From Planoprotostelium fungivorum (Eukaryota > Evosea > Variosea > Cavosteliida > Cavosteliaceae), in assembly GCA_003024175.1 (NCBI GenBank), contig MDYQ01000001.1:186001-250000 (forward strand): a DNA stretch of 64,000 nucleotides. The letters run 5' to 3'. Positions 57,404 to 64,000 of this stretch are shown here, one piece after another. The notes under the pieces are model-generated. The model worked only from the letters and a program-made list of their open reading frames with translations, was not told the DNA's origin and ran no database searches. The position numbers and the translations under genes are program-made. The first letter of the stretch is position 1; each line of letters starts with the position of its first letter.

Positions 57404-60167
57404 ATGGAGGACAACAATGCGGTTGAATCCTCGTCAGAGCCAAAATATAAAGATCTCACATCTGAATCGGTCGATGTCGGGCCCCTTGGTGATCCAAACT
57501 CACCCATGAGTCCGAACCGACCGAGATATCGAGGTGTGAGAAGGACGTGATCGCTGGGATCCATTCTATATCATTCATAATCCATTGTTCGTTGTCTATA
57601 ATGATCTTCTTCAGAGGTGATTCCAGTCGAACCGGGTCTCGTTTCTCCTCCGCAGGTGATTGTCCTCATTTGAAGATCTCACCAGCACATCACACCCTCC
57701 ATCTCTTCTTCGAAGAACAATAATGTTCAGAAATCATATCACAGTGTCCATCACGAACATTCTTCATCACTCGATCCATTATTCCATCATCACAGATCCT
57801 GATCCACACCAGACGACAGACGCACAACTGTCTAAGAAGCCAAGCAAAGAGGTACGTTCATATGTCCATTTCTCACCACTCAATCGAACAGATCGAAAGA
57901 CCTAACAAGCCGGGTCTGTGGTCGAAGATGAAGTCCATGGTGATGACCGACACGACGTGAGCGATCCACGAAGAAATATCGACACCCTCGTGACCACACA
58001 CAGAGAGAGATATTTCGTCGACATTTACGACCTGCTGAAGGAACTCATGAAAGATCTCCCCTTCGCCCCGATCGACATCACACTGGCCTTTCTCGTCTTA
58101 AACGGTGAGTTTTCACATCGCCTCTAATTCTGTCACCTCTAATATGTCACCTCTAATTCGTCTTCTCATCATGTCCATCAGCGCATGAGAAACCCATTCG
58201 AGTGACTACGGGGAATCTGTTGGAAGATCCCAGATTACTGGATCATGCGAATCACGCGATGCGATACGCCTGCGCCACTTACGGCTGGAAGCTCGCTTAC
58301 GGTTACCAATTCAAACAGGCAACGTCCGGCCTCGTGCAGGGTTTCAGAATGGAAGACAAATTGAACCGAAAGGTATATACAACGTTGTAGATGGATGTCT
58401 CAAGGGAGTAGATTCTGATGGATACGACGGGAGTAAAAGAGGAAGACATCATCATGGAGAAGTGGACCACCACCGTCTGCACGGACTTCTTCATACCCGG
58501 TAGAACTCAGCGAAATTTCGTCGGAATTCCGCTGAAATGTGATAGGTCACGTGATGGTAGTAGATCATAAGAGATCTGCCATTGTCATCGCTTTTCGTGG
58601 AACTTTCCACTTTAGAGATGCTCTCACCGATCTGGTCGCTCGATACGAAAAGTACAAGGTGAGATGTCGACGTCGACAACGACTGACGTATCATAGGAGG
58701 GAACCGTCCACGCTGGAATGCTGGCAGCAGCGAATGCTGTCTTTCAAAACATGAAAGAGACTCTCATACAATTGTTCGAGGTGAGATGAGGAGTGAAATG
58801 CCGTTGAAATTCCGCAGAAACATCCGTTGTACAAAGTCATCGTGACGGGACACAGTTTGGGTGAGTGTGCGTTGTAGATGGAATGATTGAAGAGATTTCA
58901 GGTGCGGGAGTGGCCTCCTTGTTCACCATTATCTTCAAAGAAGGTGACACACCACACGTCTGAGATGATCATGGACGTCATCTGCATCATCATGGATCGT
59001 CATCGACATCGGCACATGCTGATGATCGTGCCAGTCTTTTCGACACCAGTCCACTGTTTCGCCTTCGCAACTCCCTGCGTCTTATCTCTCGATCTGGCCA
59101 AGAGCTGCAAGACTTTCATCTCCACTTTCATCGTCAAGGACGATCTCGTCCCCCGCCTCAGCTTCGGTTCGGTGGAAGATCTAAAAGCCAAACTACAACA
59201 CCTCTTATCTCAGGATAACGGGAAGCTGCAGAGGTGTGATTACGTCATCCACTTCGTTACGTCTTCTCACCGAAATTTCAGGTTGTTCCAGTTGGTATCC
59301 GTGGGAAATACGCTCGGTACTTCTCTCACGTCGAAATTGTCCAACATGCTGTCCGTGTCTGCCGTTCCTGATCTAGATTTCACTTCGGAGATGAAGGACA
59401 GGCTGTATCCACCAGGTACCGTCTATCACATCATCTCCAGCGTAGACGTGGCCGATGCAAAGAGGGAGGGGGCACCGATACAGGTGAGATACCGTGTGAT
59501 GACGTGTGATGACGTCACACAGAACGTGGAGCCCATCAGGGGGAGCGTCATAGGAGGACCGATGGTGTCCACGGAGATTGATTTAGAGAGGGACGAGAGT
59601 GTAAAGAACGTCGACACGCAGGCGGTAGACACGACGGTCACAGAGGGAGACCTCAATAAGATCGTAGAGGACGTAAAGAATGTCGACATAGATGATCCGA
59701 AAGCGGAGGAAGAGACGAAGCCTGTCACGGGCGTCGACAAACCACCCACTACAACGAGCCAATCCACTCCGACTACAACGAGCCAATCTAACTCACCACC
59801 ACCAGCGACCAAGGTGAGAGTTCTGTCTCAGATACGCGAGCTCATCTTCACAGCCGACCGAGAAGAAGTCAGGTTGGAGTTTCTTTGGTAAGTCCTCCCC
59901 CAAACCTGCCAGACCACCACCACCTCCCAAGCCATTCGATGTCCTCGAGAGATCCGACCCCTCCCTCTTCTACAACATCATCATCTCGAAGACGATGCTG
60001 ACCGATCACTTCCCCGATGTGTACGAATCAGCTCTCATCAAGATCCAAGAGAGGTTGTTAGAGAAGCAGGGAAAGAAGATGGATACCAAGACGACAAAGG
60101 AAGTGGCACAAGAGGCCACGGTGGACGTACCAAAGGAAGTCATCAACGAGCTGTTGACGAACCAATA
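57404..60167 (+). CDS. Class 3 lipase (diacylglycerol-lipase-like)
   Basis: The family hydrolyses diacylglycerol or other acylglycerols at membranes. Start ATG is at 57404 (MEDNNAVESSSEPKYKDLTS). The N-terminus is disordered and spread over several short exons. The catalytic part includes MRYACATYGWKLAYGY, SAIVIAFRGTFHFRDALTDL, KEGTVHAGMLAAANAVF, YKVIVTGHSLG then AGVASLFTIIF (GHSLG nucleophile Ser split by an intron), FAFATPCVLS, FIVKDDLVPRLSFGS (Asp) and RLYPPGTVYHI (His). The triad looks complete. A Ser/Thr/Pro tail and a C-terminal helix (IIISKTMLTDHFPDVYESAL) end at 60165-60167. No membrane helix is evident, unlike animal DAGL. Introns at 58373-58411 and 58861-58901 belong to the palindrome/CGTTGTAG family. 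Confidence 0.85.
58373..58411 (+). repeat. Palindrome-bearing intron, 39 nt (lipase gene)
   Basis: It begins GTATATACAACGTTGTAGAT and ends AAGGGAGTAG. The palindrome core abuts the donor, as in the introns at 2694 and 5526. Confidence 0.75.
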
Positions 60168-60483
60168 AAAGAGTGTTCTGAACCCCAAACCGAGAGAAGT
60201 TCAGGCAGATATTTGCGGCAGCTGTTATGGGAAAAAACGTCAGCAAGACTTCATCCACCGAGGAGAGAAGTTCTAACTGCTTCTGAACCGTCTCACTCTT
60301 CACACATCGCTCATATAGTATCGACATTCATCTCATCATCTGATCACCATCGTGACGCTCGTCGTTTTATCCCATGCTATGCAATAGAAGCATCGGAAGT
60401 TCCGAGAACCATACGTGATCGGATATGTCGACGTAGACGGATACCCTCCACAGACACAGGTTCCACTTTTTCCCTCTCACAAG
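60168..60483. other. Intergenic region
   Basis: Lies between the lipase and the copper transporter, both on the plus strand. Nothing recognised. Confidence 0.4.
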
Positions 60484-61721
60484 ATGAGAAGTCAGCTCTT
60501 TGTGCTCGTCATCTCGGTTCTATATTTCGTCTCCGCACAGGATTGCATCAAGGTGAGAACATCAACATGCGAGCCATTGACGTGGTTCTCGTATCTGATG
60601 TGCTCTCCAGAATTCGACACAAGCGAGTTGCAGCAGCTATGTGTATCCCACAGAATCAGCCAGAGGAGACATCACGTCTCTGTGTTCTGCAATGAGTTTC
60701 ATGCCGGGATGCACACTGGATAGAACCTGCAACACCAGCAGAAGCGACATCGCTGATTCTCCCTATTGCGACGAATTCGCCGTCGTCCGGGAGATCTGTG
60801 CCTTCGACACTGGGATGTCCATGATGAAGGGATGCAGCAGTTACAATTCCATGTGCGTCTCTGGCACCGCCGTCATGCAGTGCTCACTGAACGTCTTAAC
60901 AATCCCGAGCACGATGGTGAGCAACAAAAACGAGATCGAAACGGTGACATCAAGGGTGCAGATTGCAAAGAACTTGACCTTAGGTATCTGCAATGAGATG
61001 ACTATGGACGGCTGTGAAAAATGTTCCGCCACAGGAGCACCATGTGATTGGCTCTCCGTCTACTCCAACCTTTGCATCCAGATGCCAGGTGCACATCTCA
61101 TCTCTCCTCCGTCTCACCTTCTAAATCATCGACAGACATGAGCCAGTGTGGAGCATGGCAGACCATGTGTCGATCTATCCCCGACTGGCCTCTTTGTAAG
61201 GCCGATAGCTCCGATTCATCTGCACCCGTTCAGATGCTGATGTACTTCCACACCGGTTTCAGTGATTACATCCTCTTCAAGGGTTGGGTACCTCGAACGA
61301 GCTGGCAATACGCCCTCTCTTTCATCGCCGTAGTCATCATTGCCATCCTGCATGAGTTCTTGAAAGTAGGAAGAAGTCTGCTGGAGAGACGTTGGGAGTA
61401 CCAATACATTCAACCCAAATTGAACAACAACTGCGAGAACGATATGACCGAAGCTGGCTGTGACAAGTGAGACGGGACTCGTCGCATGCACGATGAATTG
61501 ACCTCTTTAGGAACTCAAGAATTCCTCCGTTCAGACCCTTGGTCGATTTTCCCAGATGTTGTCTTCACGGTCTGGAGATCGCATGGGGCCTGTTCGTGAT
61601 GCTGATTGCAATGACATACAACGTCGGATTGTTCATTGGCATCATCTTTGGTGCCATGGTGGGCATGTGTCTGGTGGGCAGGTACGCCCCCTACAACCCC
61701 ACAGCTTCTAGCTGCTGCTGA
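60484..61721 (+). CDS. Ctr-family copper transporter with Cys-rich ectodomain
   Basis: Ctr proteins form trimers that import Cu(I). Start ATG is at 60484 with signal peptide MRSQLFVLVISVLYFVSAQ. A cysteine-rich ectodomain follows (SCSSYVYPTESARGDITSLC; GCTLDRTCNTSRSDIADSPY; ICAFDTGMSMMKGCSSYNSM; CNEMTMDGCEKCSATGAPCD). Then the Ctr domain: MYFHTGFSDYILFKGW, membrane helix YALSFIAVVIIAILHEFL, a cytoplasmic loop, CCLHGLEIAWGLFVMLIAMT (MxxxM copper motif, M-L-I-A-M) and YNVGLFIGIIFGAMVGMCLV (GxxxG packing of helix 3). It ends with NPTASSCC at 61719-61721; the CC end fits the family's C-terminal metal-binding tail. Four or five introns. The long Cys-rich ectodomain replaces the usual Met-rich one. 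Confidence 0.88.
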
Positions 61722-61862
61722 TCAATAAAATATATGATAAAGGAATTCATCACGACTTTATTGTTTCGATTGTTCCGCAGTTCATCCGGCAAATCTCGGA
61801 GGAATTTTAATTTTCCGTGCTCGGGAAATTGTCTGTCACAACACAATCACCATCGCTCAAAC

Positions 61863-63726
61863 ATGATCGGCACCTCTTTCGCGATGCACGTCGTCGTGTG
61901 GATCACAATCATCTTCATACAGTCTATATTGCCTGTCTCGATCGCCATCTTCTTGTCAACCATCGTTGGCGTTACCACAGGGCTGGGGAGTGAATGGACC
62001 TCGTGGATATGGTCTACCAGATCTGGCAATGTTCTTCTTATTTATTCCATCATAGAGGTAGTATCGAGGCCGGAATCTCCACTCACACAGCATCAGATCT
62101 ACTTCTATTACTACTACAACAGAAGATTAGAACGCCTTCAGCGGGCGGCAACATCTCCCACATACACTCGCGAAGAGAGGAGCACACTGTTCGACAGGTC
62201 TGATCGTCTGGCCATCGCATACCTCCTCATCCTTCACCAGGTGCACGGCTACGATAGACAATCCGAACGAGTTCTGGTCAGGTTGGTTCCTGGGAGCTCC
62301 ACCCCAGCAGGTACATTACCAGTGTCACCTTCATCTCATGTTCTTCAGCCCAAGATCGAAAACGCCAGAGAATGGATCCTGTGGTGCCTCTTCAACGCCA
62401 CACCCGATCAGTTTAGACAATGGTCATCGAGAGATCCCTCATTAGAGTCCGAGCTCGAAGATTACACCCGACGCGCGGAGAAGATCCTCCAACACAAGTG
62501 AGAGGATTTTTCGTGACCAGATCATCATCATGTCTCATGGCGATCAGATTCGATGAAGGCTACGACAAGAACGTTCGGTGCATTCGCCTCAACATCGATC
62601 CAGTCAAGCCAACACACAGACCATTCATCTTCTACGCGGTGAGCTCATGTGCACGCGTGCATTCTGGGAGATGACTAAAGACATGAAGGCTACCGGGCTG
62701 CTCGATGTGTCGTCTCAATTGTGGCTGTTGAAGAGGGGATACCACAGGTACCTTCCCTCTGCTGCCTCCGGCTACAGAACGAAATTTCCGTGGGATTTCG
62801 CCCACATTCCCGGCCTATCGCACCCTTCCGGCTCCGCCGTCTCGTACTGGCATCGTCCATCTACAACTCGCCAGACGAAGAGCAAGCCCATCGTCTTCGT
62901 TCACGGTATCGGCACGGGTCTGCACACGTACGGCTGGTTACTCGACGTCCTCGACAGATCGAACCCTCACTCTGACATCTTCTTGGTCGAAATCCTCCAC
63001 GTCAGGTGATCTCTACTACCATCATCTCTATGGTGGCTGACGAATGGTGCAGTATGAGGATCGTGGATCGAGTTCCAAATCGTGAGGAGACGGTGGAAGG
63101 CATCGATCGGATGTTGAGAGATCACGGTCAGGGTAGTGCCGTCTTCTGTGGACACAGCCTGGGAACCACTGTGGCCGCTTGGGTCGTCCGTGCAAAGTGA
63201 GTCTCGAAGAGAAATGTGGACTGACGCGTTGTAGACCGCAATTGGTATCTCACTTGGTCTTGGTCGATCCGGTCTGTTTCATGCTGCACCTGCCCGATGT
63301 GGCTTACAATTTTTTGTACAGAATACCACGTCACGCCAACGAGACGATGATGAACTTCTACGTCAGCAGTGAGGCTGGAATCGCATGGGCACTGGGTAGA
63401 CATTTCTTCTGGTGAGACAGAGTCAAACTGCAAACGTGAAGCTCAAACTTCAAAGGGAACAGAACATCTTGTGGTCGGATCAGTTGCCGAATGAGACGAC
63501 GGTGATCATCTCGGAAGACGACATCATCGTACCAGCAGCAAAGATATGGAAGTACCTCACTGGAGATGTTCCACCGAGAAGGAAGAACGGGCAGGAGAGA
63601 TTAGTTGTGGAGGAGAAGGGAACGAGATTGATTTGGAATTACGGTTTGGATCACGGGCATGCCATATTATTTCCAGAGCCACAGAGAATCACTGTGGAAT
63701 CAATCACGAGGTATGCACGAGAATAA
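61863..63726 (+). CDS. Alpha/beta hydrolase with N-terminal membrane helices
   Basis: I start at ATG 61863 (MIGTSFAMHVVVWITIIFIQ), directly in front of two membrane helices; an in-frame ATG at 61734 is also open. A helical region follows (REWILWCLFNATPDQFRQWS; RRAEKILQHK), and then the hydrolase fold: KPIVFVHGIGTGLHTYGWLL (oxyanion loop), GQGSAVFCGHSLGTTVAAWV (nucleophile Ser), LVSHLVLVDPVCFMLHLPDV, VIISEDDIIVPAAKIW (acid) and IWNYGLDHGHAILFPEPQRI (His). The triad is complete. The stop is at 63724-63726. It is likely a membrane-associated lipase or esterase; the substrate is unknown. Introns are 32-50 nt, and that at 63197-63234 ends CGTTGTAG and restores AKPQLVSHL. Confidence 0.82.
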
Positions 63727-63893
63727 AGACTGGGTCCAGTCGAGGTCTTTGTGTTTGTCTTGGGAGGAAAACTTGAATGATTTGAGCTTTAGACGTCTTC
63801 CTGTTTCAAAATCTCCTCGACAGCTCAAAATTATACATTCCATCAGCATTAAAACGATGGTATATAGACACAGTGATGTTGCCTCTTTCATTC

Positions 63894-63966
63894 GGGGGCA
63901 TAGCTCATATGGTAGGGCACTCGCTTTGCATGCGAGGGGTAGGGGGATCGATACCCCCTGTCTCCA
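63894..63966 (+). tRNA. tRNA-Ala (UGC)
   Basis: The cloverleaf folds cleanly. Acceptor GGGGGCA pairs with TGTCTCC (two G-U pairs). The D stem is GCTC/GGGC and the anticodon stem CTCGC/GCGAG with loop TTTGCAT (anticodon TGC). The variable loop is 5 nt, the T stem GGGGG/CCCCC with loop ATCGATA, and the discriminator A is at 63966. No intron, and CCA is not encoded. Confidence 0.95.
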
Positions 63967-64000
63967 TCTTTTGCTATCACCTGGTGTTTTTACCATCACC

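Overview
This window is nuclear DNA from an intron-dense, gene-dense eukaryotic microbe, most likely an amoebozoan (a protostelid or dictyostelid relative). I infer this from tiny spliceosomal introns (commonly 29-50 nt, GTRAG...AG), short intergenic gaps, a citrate synthase whose N-terminus looks like a PTS2 peroxisomal signal, a C2 plus calpain-domain-III protein without a protease, RasGEF and Rho-family genes, a golgin-84, and large secreted beta-helix proteins. Taxonomy is inference. The genes below are spans from start to stop codon; exons were joined by eye using reading frame, GT-AG borders and family motifs.

Layout. 1-4660 (-): secreted beta-helix repeat protein running off the left edge. 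4899-7927 (-): unrecognised multidomain protein. 8211-9154 (+): splicing factor SF3B4. 9501-10233 (-): F-box protein. 10338-12337 (-): sialate O-acetylesterase. 12877-15492 (+): GPI-anchored beta-helix protein. 15628-17565 (-): citrate synthase. 17903-18652 (-): small secreted, ependymin-like candidate. 18765-20361 (+): F-box/LRR-like. 20761-24000 (+): golgin-84. 24569-24904 (+): small ORF with SIAMESE-like motifs. 25167-26183 (+): SDHB. 26361-28929 (-): C2/calpain-III protein. 29545-31261 (-): unknown. 31705-33543 (+): GH27 alpha-galactosidase. 33692-34320 (+): degenerate Rho-like GTPase. 34379-34989 (-): four-helix membrane protein. 35554-37093 (+): UVR/ankyrin protein. 37172-38308 (-): lysophospholipid acyltransferase. 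38846-39112 (-): two-helix membrane protein. 39182-42774 (+): MUS81-like nuclease with a SWIM finger. 42916-44563 (-): LRR-RasGEF. 44593-48787 (-): LRR/mucin/GPS/pseudokinase receptor. 48978-49482 (-): unknown. 49643-50949 (+): endonuclease IV. 51027-52842 (+): mitochondrial unknown. 52937-53947 (-): piggyBac-like transposase. 54313-56751 (-): membrane DUF229 protein. 57404-60167 (+): class 3 lipase. 60484-61721 (+): Ctr copper transporter. 61863-63726 (+): alpha/beta hydrolase. 63894-63966 (+): tRNA-Ala(UGC).

There is no operon logic. Housekeeping genes (SF3B4, citrate synthase, SDHB, golgin-84, endonuclease IV, MUS81) alternate with secreted, signalling and lipid genes, mostly as convergent or divergent pairs.

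The strongest unexplained signal is a family of short introns, in unrelated genes, that carry the palindrome ATCTACAACG(T/A)TGTAGAT or its half CGTTGTAG. Some share about 20 nt at the 5' end, and others use CGTTGTAG itself as the 3' splice site. They look like introner-type or hairpin introns. Other points of interest are a 5-nt microexon in the alpha-galactosidase, a receptor pseudokinase with a GPS cleavage motif, a tandem LRR-RasGEF relative, a MUS81 with a SWIM finger, and two single-N joins flanked by near-identical blocks that are probably allelic contig ends.
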